Assembly: GCA_936450465.1 (NCBI GenBank)
Contig: OW388300.1
Span: 17,001,266 to 17,065,265, forward strand
DNA length: 64,000 bases
Source of the DNA: Gibbula magus
Taxonomy: Eukaryota; Mollusca; Gastropoda; Trochida; Trochidae
Direction of reading: 5' to 3'
Under the pieces are notes generated by a model. The model did no database searches. It was not told the origin of the DNA and saw only the letters and a list, made by a program, of their open reading frames with translations. Positions within the stretch are counted from its first letter, which is position 1, and each line of letters begins with the position of its first letter. Shown here one piece after another: positions 12,137 through 22,076 of the stretch. The position numbers were made by a program, and so were the translations under genes.

Positions 12137-13314
12137 GGTTGGAGGCGCAAACCGCCTCCAACCTGATACGCAGTTGGATTTCACGCTATATTACTGTTGG
12201 AATATTCAAAATAAACTTTCGATCAATCATGCTTGGCCTCTTCATACTTTGGAAAAAGCATATGACCAACGAACACGGTTGTAACAAATTTGTAACCACG
12301 TGACCATGTGGGTTATCCGAAATAATTATCCCCTTTTACTGCGAAAAGAGATTTTGTCTAAACATCTAAAATAGAAACGACCGTTGTGTTATTCTGAGTC
12401 TGAATGTTAGTAAACATAAGATTTTTCAATTCAAAGCCATTTTACACCTCCATGAGCAGACATGTACCAATTCAAGTGCATAATTTCGCACTGCAGTTTC
12501 GGAAAAATCCAAGAAACTTTACACGCTAATGTTATACGCGCGGAGCAAGCATATACTAAACGATAATAGTGGTTGTCAATCAACACACCAACCTTCCACT
12601 CAGTTATCAATATTTCCAATGCCAATCAGACTTGCATAATGGTACTCAATGTACTGTTATTGAATTAATGATAGTTAAGCTTGTACATGTATAAGCACAT
12701 ATTGGATAGAACCATATTTATGTCCAAACTGATAGCACCAAGCATGAGGATACCGGGCCATTATCCTTGTATTAAAAAAGGTCCATATGCCTTCCTTCCA
12801 CAGATAAACATAATTTGCTTCATAATCAATCGAATTGGTACACTTTAAATTTGCAAATGTTTAACAAATGGTTGACTGCGTGTTTCAGGGAAAATAGGCC
12901 TACATATTCTTATTGCTGGAATCTAACAATGACACAACTCTCAACAACGTTTTGATCAAATTCATAATATAGGCCTACTTCAAAATTGGAGAAAAAGCAC
13001 CCAGGAGTTGCGCTTTAAAATTAATCGGGGAAGTTGAATGTTCACTTTCATTTTTAAATGATAAATTATATATTATTTTATTTTATTTATGAATAAATAA
13101 TGTATGTAAATTGAAAAGCATAAACACAACTTAGATGATCGAGGTAAAATTCTTTTATTTGCGACTTTTGAATTGAATGACTAATTGTGTGATTAGTAAT
13201 CAAAACTTTTATCCCCCAAAATGACCATAATGCAGGCTTCATTTTGCTATATGTACATATTACATACATATCCTTTTTATAATATATTTTAGCCTTAACA
13301 AGATGCCTCCAACC
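12137..13314. mobile_element. Probable ~1.2-kb TIR-ended insertion
   Basis: Compared with the unit at 28,790-28,850, the sequence between 'acccttca' (12,121) and 'ataatgatattg' (13,360) is extra here. It begins with GGTTGGAGGCG, which immediately forms a perfect 11-bp hairpin with 12,153-12,163, and GCCTCCAACC recurs at 13,305-13,314 as the matching right end. No transposase frame was found inside, and no target duplication was established. The exact ends are therefore provisional. Confidence 0.5.
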
Positions 13315-13369
13315 ATGCCTTTTTAAAGGCTTTTCTTGTTTGAATTAAAACCGACATCTTATAATGATA

Positions 13370-13810
13370 TTGTATTTAAAATACACATGAATGTATACAT
13401 ATCCTTTTGCATCATGTATTTGAGGTACATGCATGTGGAACTTTTCTTATCTTTTTAATTATTATCAGCTATCTTCATTTCAATATTTACATATAGTTGT
13501 ACAGCACTTCAAACACTTTATTACTGGTGATCATGTTCAATGTGTTATGGCCGAACACGTTAGTAGCATTGCGCTGGCTATTCAGGTTCATCTTGTTTCA
13601 TCTCGTTTTCTTTAACAAAAACCGAAATGTTAATGTTAATGTTGTTGATATCGGGCGTGTCAGTTTACGAACAAAAGTTGGGGTAATCCGAAAAGAAATA
13701 AAGGGAAGATATATGAAAACTATCATATATGCATGTGAGCATCCATCAGTTGTTGATTTAGTTTACTTGATTGGCGGTATTGGAATGAGACAGATAATAT
13801 GGTTCGAATT
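13370..13810 (+). repeat. Duplication patch L3
   Basis: Matches 28,850-29,275: 'tgtatacatatcctttt', 'agctatcttcatttcaatatt', 'ttatggccgaaca', 'gttgttgatttagtttac'. The 132-codon frame that crosses this patch is broken by indels in the other copy, which argues against it being coding. Confidence 0.7.
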
Positions 13811-13985
13811 CCTACTGTGGAACACAGTGTCTTGTTGCCCTTTCATGCCAAAGACCATTCTTCGAATCCCGCTGGAGCCACCTAACATTTGTTAAATGGG
13901 TAAATTATTATAGTGTGTCCTTGGGCAAGGCACTTCATCAACATTGCACTCAATCCACCTAACAGTTATGGAGGTTAACACAAGC
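13811..13985 (+). mobile_element. Degraded SINE, type 2 (tRNA head with 'tccttgggcaaggcac' core)
   Basis: It contains a box-B-like 'cttcgaatcccgctgg' (about 13,860-13,875) and then 'gtgtccttgggcaaggcacttcatcaac' and 'caatccacctaac'. These are the same order and motifs as the better copy at 15,508. Box A is poorly preserved. A related degraded copy sits at the equivalent point of the next unit (about 41,060-41,340), so this insertion predates that duplication. Confidence 0.7.
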
Positions 13986-14109
13986 ACATATATATATTAA
14001 TGATTATATTAATATCATTCTGAAGTACCAAATGCTCTTAATGTTTTTTTATTTCAATACTAAACACAATTCTTGATATCATTTTTGTCATATTAATAAA
14101 ACATGCAAA

Positions 14110-14915
14110 TAGTGAAGTTGTCTCTTTAACATTTATCAGCTCTCAGTTTATCAAATAAGAAAGATACAGAATGGTGCCTCTGGTCTGATTATCCCAAGAG
14201 AAATAAAACTTTAGAAGTATCCTCTTTATCATTTAACATGTTTTCTCTCGATTTGGCTAGTCTGTATGAAGAGTAGAATTTACTTAATTCCATTTGAGGT
14301 ACGCTATTCTGTCATATTAATTCAAATAAGAAGTAGGAGCTAAGCAAAGATTTCATCCCTTGAGGAATTCTACTTGAGTAATAAATTGTGTTTCACCAAA
14401 GTTAGGTATAAAAAAAAACATAAGCGACGTAATGGTAGTTTTCTCTGAAGAGTTTGATTTGAAGTATCACTTTTCTATAAAGTTACAAATGAACATTCAA
14501 TTATGTGTGTTCAACATTATGCATTTATGAATGTATAGCCTTGTCCGAGATTAAAGTGTTTTATAATTATAATATGTTATTCCCTTTGGTTAAATAATAA
14601 ATGAGCTTTAAAGACAAAATCATTTTAGAGATAGAAATGTGAATGTAATGCGGCAATATCATTAAACTAAGTTGCCATATTTAATTGTAAATCATAACCA
14701 ACCTGCATGCGCAAATGATCTACACTGAAATGTCCACACTTAATAATGATACATATGAATACAATAAAAAAAATAACACACTCGCAGTCATTGCATAACT
14801 TCTGTTGTAAAAATAGTACTATGATATTCCAGCTTGGGTATTAGTCTCTATTTATGATATTGGGTGAAATCGAAAAATAACATAAATGGTAAATGGAATG
14901 AGAATATTGATAAGA
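14110..14915 (+). repeat. Duplication patch L4, start of unit 1
   Basis: 'agctctcagtttatcaaata', 'acagaatggtgcctctggt', 'attccatttgag' and 'cgacgtaatggtagttttctct' match 34,511-34,860. A weaker match runs through 41,690-42,350. The end of the patch (14,840-14,915) is also echoed at 21,040-21,135, beyond the DIRS element. Confidence 0.7.
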
Positions 14916-14916
14916 T

Positions 14917-14982
14917 ATACTCACTCCTTCATCAGGTGGAATGTGAAATGTCATTGCACCTGATGGAGGAGTGAGTATACAC
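14917..14982. repeat. Short foldback
   Basis: Two roughly 28-nt arms, 'agatatactcactccttcat' onward and '...gaggagtgagtatac', pair around a small loop (CATCAGGTG / CACCTGATG at the stem top). Probably the remnant of a MITE; no target duplication was identified. Confidence 0.65.
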
Positions 14983-15507
14983 TCTGAAAGGTCGTGTATA
15001 TCCAGAGTATCTTCCTGTTCTTATGTACACTGTGTTTTTCATTATTGAAGTTCATAGTGTACTGGTAAGATTTCACGGGTAATATTTTTACTTAGATAGT
15101 ATTCTTTCAATTACCCTTCGCGATAAACAGGCACGGTATTGTATTAATATTAATATAGATTGGAAGCGTTTCCTTGGTGGTGTTTCACTTAGCTAGTAAT
15201 CGTTAGAGTACTGATAAGGACAAACAGACAGTTAACGATATCAAAAGAGGTTTGTTCTCGAGGAATGAGCCTTAGACAAGAAACTCCTAAAAGTCATGCT
15301 AGGAAATAATTGAAACTATGCATTGTACCTGCAGTTACCCACTCCAAAAATGGCGGCTGGTCAAAACATGGCTGATAGCAGATTTTCTTTTAATCCATTT
15401 CACATATTATTAATGCGCATACTTTGGGCATTTCGTAAGGAATCTGTAGATGTGGTATTACTTTTTATATTTAACAACGTTATTTGGAGAACTCATGTTC
15501 GAGAAGT
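14983..15507. other. No recognised feature
   Basis: AT-rich spacer. 'ccaaaaatggcggctgg' at 15,346 resembles 'gcaaaatggcggcaag' at 29,566, but the similarity does not extend far. No gene identified. Confidence 0.5.
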
Positions 15508-15805
15508 ACGGTGGTGTAGTGGTTAGCATGTCTGCCTCTCACGCCGATGACCCTGGTTCGAATCCCGATGGATACACCAAAGATTTGTATGGGGCAAATA
15601 CTGTTTTGTGTCCTTGGGTAAGGCACGTCATCCACATCGCACCCAGTCAACCAAGCTGTACACATGGGCACCTGAAAACGGGAAGTAGTGACAAAGCGTT
15701 TAGTAGCAGCCTTGAAAGTACAATTCCTTCAGGGTAATAATTGTAGTGCTTTGAGCATACCTTAGGGTGTGGAAAAGGTGCAACACAAATATCCAATTAT
15801 TAATT
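15508..15805 (+). mobile_element. SINE, type 2, near full length
   Basis: It has a box A-like TGGTGTAGTGG at 15,512-15,522 and a canonical box B GGTTCGAATCC at 15,555-15,565. A core follows with 'gtgtccttgggtaaggcac' and 'cacccagtcaaccaagctgta', then a tail region 'gtagtgctttgagcatacc...gtggaaaaggtgc' and AT-rich repeats. This is the layout of a metazoan tRNA-derived SINE with a conserved central domain; which named domain was not determined. Frames through it are incidental. Confidence 0.85.
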
Positions 15806-16222
15806 ATACCATTGCCATTTATTGGTGAATTGGAAAACATCATCCCTGACTTTTCCCAAATAATTACTGAAGTAAAATAGTATTTAACCAATCGAAAATG
15901 ATGTATTAAAGCAGATCCACAGCGTAATACAGTTAACTTTAATATAGTTAACCATGCAGATGGAGTTCCTAACAACCAACAATAAGATTCTGACTGGCTC
16001 AACATATCTTTTGTAAGTACCTAGAGAATTCAAGTGCAGTCTAAAATCAATAAATACCTCATTATTTGGTGATTTATAAGTACATATTTTTAAAAAGATT
16101 ACCAATATTCGTCCACTTTTCTTAGATTTGTAATCAATCAAATTCAAATATTGTCACCCTGTGCACATTTTAAAATCGATGAATACAAATCTTCCCTGTC
16201 CTTCTCGTACTAGTAAAATAAT
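15806..16222. other. No recognised feature; left flank of DIRS element
   Basis: AT-rich DNA with no repeat or gene recognised. It ends in ...TAGTAAAATA, directly before the ATT at the left end of the DIRS element. Confidence 0.5.
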
Positions 16223-16402
16223 ATTATTTAAATACCTATCTGTTGACTAGACCTACTTTGCCTTACCTCCTATAGGTAATGCTATTTCAACCTTAACACA
16301 GACGAACTTGAAGAGTGGAGAAGGGGTGCGTAAAATCCCTTATCCAAGGGGCGGTAAGTCTGGGTGGTCTCGTGACGTCACTACCTGTTCATGTCACTCT
16401 CC
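16223..16402. repeat. DIRS left inverted terminal repeat
   Basis: Inverse complement of 20,780-20,963 with few mismatches. It starts ATTATTTAAATACC and differs from the right repeat only in the outermost ~25 nt. Unequal outer tips are typical of DIRS terminal repeats. Confidence 0.93.
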
Positions 16403-16639
16403 TATTAGTTGCAGAGCAAGACAGACGTGTTAGTTTTGTTCTGAGACTGGGTATTTTTAGCGACTTGGTTGCTAACTTGCTAGTTATCTCTTACTATTTT
16501 GAGGGATATTTTCAACTGCTATATCTACAATTCGTCGTTAGCAGGTTGTTTAACAATCTGTTTTAGTAGGTGTTGGGGTACAAGGGCCTTGTTGACATGT
16601 GATTGATGTGTGGCCGCCCGAGAGGTAGCTGCTTGCCTT

Positions 16640-17210
16640 GCACGTGCAGCTCGTGTCTTTGTGTTTCTCTCACCTGTCTTCATTGACTGCTTCGGTTCGC
16701 ACGCCTTGTAAGGCGTACCCTCCGCCAGTCACCTTCGACTGTTGGTTGTTGACTCGCTTCGCCATACGCCTGTGACTTGCTTCGCTTGTCATTCGCGTCC
16801 GCCAGTCATACGCCTTCGGTCCGTATCAACTACCTACGCGTCTCCAGTCACTCGCCTAGCTTATCACTACGCGAGCGGACCCCTAGCCAGTCATTCGCCT
16901 TTGGTTTGATTCTACTGTACTAGCCTCTACTCGCCAGTGTCTCGCTTACACCAGTCACTCGCTTTGCTAGTCTATCGCCTTAGGTTGAAATCGACTGGAC
17001 TCGCTCCGTCTCTCCAGTGATTCGCTTCGCCAGTTATTGGTTTCGCCTACCAATCGCCTTTGGTTTGATTCTACTGTACTAGCATCTACTCGCCAGTGTC
17101 TCGGTAACGCCAGTCACTCGCTTCGCTAGTCCATCGCTTTAGGTCGAATCAATTTGACTCGCTACGCGGCGGACCCCCATTCGACAGTTTCTCGGACCCT
17201 ACGTTCATCA
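16640..17210. repeat. CACTCGCC / CTTCGCCAGT degenerate tandem tract
   Basis: Short, irregular reiterations of 'cagtcactcgcttcgc' and 'ccagtcattcgcctt', plus two near-identical longer units (compare 16,900-17,010 with 17,055-17,160: 'cctttggtttgattctactgtactagc'). The tract resumes at about 17,440-17,800. It is far richer in C, G and T than the flanks. It occupies the position where gag and reverse transcriptase would be expected in a DIRS element. Confidence 0.75.
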
Positions 17211-17215
17211 ATATA

Positions 17216-17503
17216 GTGTCGGATGCGGAGGGTGTGTGGTTGTCGGAGGATCCGCCGGTTATCGACTCAGTCCCAAGGCTGTCGGAGATGGCCTCGTTCG
17301 CGGAGGTACCACTCAGTCAGGCCAGCGTGTCAGGACCCAATTCGTCGGCAGCCAGGAAGGCTTCCTTTTGTTCTGAAGGGGACTTAGCTCCCGCACGGGA
17401 AGGGGAAGTCTCTCGCGTAGGCTTAGCTTCGCCAAGGATTCGCTTTGCAAAGCATCCGCTTCGCCAGTCATTCACCTTCGCCAGTCATTCACCTTCGAGT
17501 TGA
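17216..17503 (+). pseudogene. Possible gag-like remnant inside DIRS, doubtful
   Basis: An open stretch of about 95 codons rich in Ser, Pro, Ala and Glu, without cysteine/histidine knuckles. It lies between two blocks of simple repeats inside the DIRS element, where a DIRS gag region could be expected. Composition and position are the only arguments. Its 3' part runs into the CTCGCC repeats, so the frame probably ends artificially. No known domain was recognised. Confidence 0.2.
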
Positions 17504-17800
17504 ATCAGCTTGACTCGCGTTGCCTCGCCAGTGACTTGCCTTGCCAGTTACTCGCTTCGCCAACCTTTCGCCTTACGCTCGATTCTTCTTGACTCGGATC
17601 ATCTCACCAGTGACTCGGTTCGGCAGTCACTCGCCTCGCCAGTCATTGAGACTCGACTCGCCATATAGTCTCGACTCTGCGTTGACGCGCCTCGTCTCGC
17701 CTGTGATTAGCTTTGCCAGTGTCTCGCCTTGCCAGTAGCTTGCCTCGCCAGTCACTCGTTTTTCGCCTGTCACTCGCTAATCATTCGCGTTAGGTGAGTT
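17440..17800. repeat. CTCGCC-type tandem tract, second block
   Basis: Continuation of the 'cgccagtcactcgcc' reiterations after the gag-like stretch. Copies are irregular (about 15-30 nt spacing). Confidence 0.7.
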
Positions 17801-18149
17801 TCGACTCGACTTGAGTGCCTCGTCTTAACCTTGCGTATTACTCACTTAAGCGTCTCGTTATCTACGTTTGTGAGTTTACACTCTTGGTGTTGTTGAAGTA
17901 TTCAACTATCGGAAGGGTTGTTGTCATAGTGTCGGAACTGAGTTCTTACACTGCTTTGATTAGGTGTTTCGTATCAGTGACTCGTTTGTCATTCACCTCG
18001 TCTGGATGATGCAAGTTAGTGAATCGGCGGTCACTCTTCTGTTTAGGATAACATAGATGTGTCCTACTCTAAAACCAGCTATCTACAGGTTTCTACGTTT
18101 CGTTTGCTTAATGCAAACTTCCTCAAGATCACTTTTTTGTTTAGTGATG

Positions 18150-18545
18150 TGAGTGCCACTCACCTGTCACTCACCTCGTCTAGACTACATGCGTTAGACT
18201 GTCACTCATGTCGTCTAGATTACGCGCGTTAGTGATTCGCCTGTTACTCATCTGTTGTCTGTCACTCACCTGTCACTCACCTCGTCTAGATTACACGCGT
18301 TAGGGGCTCGGCTGTCACTCACCTGTTAGGTGAATAAACTGGCACTCGCCTCGTCTAGATTACACGCGTCAGTGGCTCGCCTGGCGCTCACCTGTTAAGT
18401 AACTTGAGTGTCACTTACATCGTCTAGCTTACTCGCTTCACTGGCTCGTCTGTCACTCACCTGTTAAGTGAATTGAGTATCATTCACCTCCCCTAGCTTA
18501 CACGCGTCAGTGGCTCGTTTGTCAGTCACCTGTTAGTGACTGGAT
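18150..18545. repeat. ~65-70-bp tandem repeat inside DIRS
   Basis: About five or six degenerate units of 'ctcgtctagattacacgcg', then 'ttagtggctcgcctg', 'tcactcacctgttaagtgaa' and 'ttgagtgtcac'. Unit length is roughly 65-70 bp with indels. It appears derived from the same CACTC motif vocabulary as the upstream tract. Confidence 0.75.
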
Positions 18546-18848
18546 GGTCTCGTCAAGGTCTCGACTATCACTCACCTAGTTACTCTACTACCGCCGTTTT
18601 TGCTTCACTATGTACTCTGCGTTTTTGTAATTGCAGAGGTAGGAAGTCTGCTAGGACTTGCCTTGTATGAAGTGCAAGGAACTGTGTAACGAGTGTGTCA
18701 CTCTATCGTCTTCAGGTTTCCGGGCGTATGTTTCAGTCGTTCGTAAGTCCATTGCTTCGTCTTTGAAGAGTTCAGCACTACTTCGGGTCAAGTCGGGTTT
18801 TTTTCTCCCTTTCGGCAATTGCCAACCTATGTCTCCCATGTAGGTAGC

Positions 18849-20328
18849 CAAGTCTTCAGGAACCTGTTTCCGATTCAGCCGCTGAGAGATCTGCTCCTCA
18901 GCAGGCCAAGCAAAAGGTTACACGTGAACCCTCAGGGCTTCTGCCTTCACGCTTGGCTTGTGTTAAAAGAGGACTAAAGAGCAGTGGATACTCGAGGTCC
19001 GTCGCCAATGCCAAAGCTACCTCTCATATGAAGACCACTAGGAAACTCTATGTTTTCCAGTGGCAGGTCTTCGCCTCCTTCTGTGCTCGGAAAGATTTCA
19101 TCCCAACAGAGGCCTCAGTTCCTCAGGTGGCGGAGTAATTAGTATACCTACGCTACACCAGGCGTCTTAAGGCGTCATCGCTTAATACCAACATGTCTGC
19201 TATCCTCTCCGTTCTCAGGAAGAGGGGGCGGGATAGCGCAGTGGTTAGCGCGTTCTGTTTCGGATCAAGAGGTCCGGGGTTCGAATCCCGCCAGGGGCAC
19301 GGCATTTTTGTCTCTAGTAGAGAATGCAGTAAGTTTTGGGTGCAGGCTACACTGAACTTAAGTGCAGTATCACCCATGGTTCGCTAGTCCAGCCGTTGCT
19401 CGCAGGTTCCACCGCAATGCATAGCCATATGGTGTTGCGGGCTTTCTCCCTGCCGTAATACTAGCAGCCGCGATATAAGTGAAATATTCTTGTAAGCGCC
19501 GTTAAACCCTAACTCACCTCACCTCGGTAAGAGGTCGCCAGGGTTAGTTGTGTCGGTCCTCATGGGCCTTCATTAAAACCTTCTGCTCTGTGGACGGCAG
19601 AACGAAGCTTCGTCCCCCTGAGTGGGACTTAGCAAATGTGCTCAACCATCTTCGCTCCGATACGTATGAACCGCTCTCTGGCGTACCCCTCCTCCCTTTC
19701 ACCATCAAGGTCATTTTTCTGGTGACCATTTCGGAAATCCATGCCTTGCAGGCGGACCTTCTACGTTTTGAGGTCTGGGAGGGGGGGATCGGCCTCTCTT
19801 GGGTTGGCGCCCGACCTTGTCTGTAAGAACCAGGCAGCTGATGAAGTTGGCCGTACGTTTTCTATCCCGACTCTGGGTTCTGACTCAGGAGGTGTGGATC
19901 TCTCTCTGTGGCCGGTGAGGGCTTTGAGGGTGTACACGCAGCGTACCCGCAGGCTGAGAGATGGCAGGCGTCGTCTGTTCTTGCCTCACTCGCCGTGGAG
20001 CACCAAGGAGCTAGATAAGCGAGCGTTGGGGGTGTATCTAAGGTCGGCGGTCATTGATGCGTACAAGGCCGCTGAGTTGCCTTCGTCTTCGCATTCAAAC
20101 CCTCATGAGATCCGCGCAGTATCAGCCACGATGGCGTATCACTGCAACATCGCGGTTTCGGATGTCATGGCAGGATGTTTTTGGCGTTCATCAGAGGTTT
20201 TCGCCAACCATTACCTACGAGATGCCTCAACAGCAGATCTTGAAGGCATCTCTAGGCTGGGTCCACAGATCTTCGCTCAGGCGAAGGTGGTCCCCCCAAC
20301 CAGACCAAGAAGGGGTCAACCCCCTTAG
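18849..20328 (+). pseudogene. DIRS-type tyrosine recombinase pseudogene
   Basis: The N-terminal (SAM-like, core-binding) part is readable at 18,849-19,138, with the motif T-R-K-L-Y-x-F-Q-W-x-x-F, ending at an in-frame TAA (19,136). The frame continues 'LVYLRYTRRLKASSL' to the SINE at 19,224. After the SINE, 19,548-19,790 gives 'PPEWDLANVLNHLRS' and 'SEIHALQADLLRFE'. A frameshift at the G run near 19,781-19,787 moves it to the next frame, which runs to 20,328. The catalytic H-x-x-R (HEIR, 20,104-20,115), the Trp/Phe-rich segment and the nucleophile Tyr (in HYLRD, 20,212-20,214) are present. The first catalytic Arg, expected a few residues before SEIHAL, is missing, apparently by a small in-frame deletion (inference from the family pattern). 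With stop codons, a frameshift, a SINE and a missing Arg, it is not functional. Confidence 0.9.
19224..19527 (+). mobile_element. SINE type 1 inserted in the DIRS recombinase
   Basis: Starts GGGGGCGGGATAGCGCAGTGG, with box B GGTTCGAATCC at about 19,279-19,289. The full body follows ('gcgggctttctccctgcc', 'gcagccgcgatataagtg'), ending in CTCACCTCACCTC. AAGAGG occurs on both sides (19,220-19,225 and 19,529-19,534) as the likely target duplication. It splits the recombinase coding sequence, which resumes right after it. Confidence 0.93.
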
Positions 20329-20630
20329 GAGCTTTAAGGCTCATTGTAAATCAACATGGTTTACATTGCTAGCTCTCGTGTCTGTTGGTTTTCTTTAACT
20401 TCGCTTTAACACCCCCCTCCCTGTTTGGGTTTGGGGGCAGTGTGTTGATCGGAAGTTGAGTGGCAGGGTTATCTCTTTGATCCGCTAAACGGTAGAGATG
20501 GTATCTCCCGGGCTTTACCTTGTCCTCACCACAGGGTGTAGGACTCGTAGGTTAGCTTACACTCAGGGCTAGTCGCTGGTCTCGTCACTACCATGTATCT
20601 ACTGACCCGCCTCCTTGCGGTGGGATTCTA
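20329..20630. other. DIRS 3' untranslated spacer
   Basis: Sequence between the recombinase stop codon and the internal complementary region. It includes a C-rich/G-rich stretch (ACACCCCCCTCCCTG...TTTGGGGGCAGTGTG, 20,409-20,444) that could pair as a stem. No coding capacity was seen. Confidence 0.6.
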
Positions 20631-20724
20631 GGCAAAGTAGGTCTAGTCAACAGATAGGTATTTAAATAATAGTACGTTTTTGATTAAACGTAATTATTTA
20701 TACTTACCTGTTGACTAGACCTAC
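20631..20724. repeat. DIRS internal complementary region (ICR)
   Basis: 20,631-20,670 is the exact inverse complement of the left end 16,223-16,262 (40/40). 20,668-20,724 is the exact inverse complement of the right end 20,926-20,982 (57/57). The two halves share AAT (20,668-20,670), complementary to the ATT found at both element ends. This is the expected image of the circle junction. Confidence 0.95.
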
Positions 20725-20779
20725 GCTCTAGGCCCTCCCATCCTCCCCACTTGGTCTGTCTTGCCTTTTGGGGACTTTC

Positions 20780-20982
20780 GGAGAGTGACATGAACAGGTA
20801 GTGACGTCACGAGACCACCTAGACTTACCGCCCCTTGGATAAGGGATTTTACGCACCCCTTCTCCACTCTTCAAGTTCGTCTGTGTTAAGGTTGAAATAG
20901 CATTACCTATAGGAGGTAAGGCAAAGTAGGTCTAGTCAACAGGTAAGTATAAATAATTACGTTTAATCAAAAACGTACTATT
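20780..20982. repeat. DIRS right inverted terminal repeat
   Basis: Inverse complement of 16,223-16,402, starting GGAGAGTGACATGAACAGG. The outer tip reads ...AAAAACGTACT followed by ATT. Confidence 0.93.
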
Positions 20983-21988
20983 TTCTCGCTCTCCTTGGCA
21001 AAATATTGTAATACAGTCAATCAAGTTACAAAAGCAACATGACATCCACGCTTCGTTGTTAATCTTCATTTATGATAATGGATGAAATCTAACTATAGAT
21101 AAATACGGTAAATGAGGATATTGATTACAAAAAACATTATTTACAGTCAGAATAATCAGGCCACAAAGTTCAATGATATTTGGTATCGTGACCTTTTTTT
21201 GAGGTTGTGATAAACAGGTGGTTACAATAAAGACTTATTGAACTGTACTCCGTAAAATGTGTTTTGTGAAATAATCATATCCTGGTGTCGGTTTTATTTT
21301 TGTGTTTCCTTTCAAGATTTGTGCTATCACATTAATTTTCGCAGGAAGCCAAACCGACAAGAACAGATATATGAACACAATTATTTAAAATTGTCATTGA
21401 AGTTATTCAGAAATTAGAAATTTAGAAAACAAAAATTATCACATAAACAAGGGCGTTTTTAAGTAAGTTAAAACAACCTAAAATTACACAAATGGTAGAG
21501 TAAAAATGGGAATGTTTATTATATTTCTATCTGTTTATAGAACCAAATTTCTGTCCAAATATAATATGACATGTCAAAGTTTTTTTTTATTAATGGATTC
21601 CCTTTTCTGTAAAAAAAATCATATTAATATAATGAGTGAATAACCATGTTAAATTAAATATTTCTCACAAATGATCCAATTGTATAATATATAATGCATG
21701 CCTTGTTAAAGTTTATGCATCTTTAAGAAAAACTTCATTTAGCAGGTTGAATGCTTCCTCTCTCAAATCTATCATCGTTTAAAATGTCTTTAACTTGCAT
21801 CAGTGCTTAAGAAGTTGTGGTAATATACTTTCATGGGAAAACTCTCAATTCCAATGATTTATCGACCCGAAGGAATCATGTTATAGTTGGAGCAGAAATC
21901 AATTTGGTTTAGTCACCTAAACCCTCCAGGATGAAAACATTAACCAGCTAAAGCAGTAAAGTGTTTTTTGAATGTGATGTAGTCTGGA

Positions 21989-22076
21989 GAGGTGGGATAG
22001 CGCAGTGGTTAGCGTGTCGGCTTCAGATCAGGGGGTCCGAGGTTCAATCCTGCTAAGGGCACTGCAACTTTGAATG
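21989..22076 (+). mobile_element. SINE type 1 fragment (tRNA head only)
   Basis: 'ggtgggatagcgcagtggtt' with a diverged box B (AGGTTCAATCC), then '...gggcactgcaacttt', where similarity to the family stops. Matching positions in the other units (35,940 and 43,985) lack it. Confidence 0.85.

Larger units (their letters stand above)
16223..20982 (+). mobile_element. DIRS-like tyrosine-recombinase retrotransposon, defective
   Basis: A 4,760-bp element. The left end (16,223-16,402) and right end (20,780-20,982) are inverted copies of each other. They share the CTCTCC/GGAGAG inner edge, a GTGACGTCAC palindrome and a GTTGACTAGACCTAC motif, and differ only near the outer tip. Just inside the right repeat, an internal complementary region (20,631-20,724) copies both outer ends exactly. 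Both ends carry the trinucleotide ATT and there is no ordinary target duplication. In the DIRS family such a region templates completion of the circular DNA that a tyrosine recombinase then integrates. A decayed recombinase lies at the expected right-hand position. No reverse transcriptase or RNase H was found, and known full DIRS elements are larger (about 6 kb), so this copy has lost its middle. It is more GC-rich than its surroundings. Confidence 0.93.

Noticed and set aside
13497..13895. 132-codon plus-strand frame
   Set aside because: It crosses the L3 duplication patch and a degraded SINE; the paralogous patch at 28,980-29,275 has indels that break the frame.
15450..15737. 95-codon frame across the type 2 SINE
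   Set aside because: Covers box A/B of a tRNA-like head; typical accidental SINE frame.
16315..16566. 83-codon frame near the DIRS left end
   Set aside because: Starts inside the inverted terminal repeat and shows no gag or other motif.
19193..19387. Frames on both strands over the SINE in DIRS
   Set aside because: The same peptides arise from every type 1 SINE copy (for example 35,460-35,723 and 49,941-50,207).
20054..20398. 114-codon frame overlapping the recombinase
   Set aside because: Alternative frame of the recombinase catalytic domain, without family motifs.
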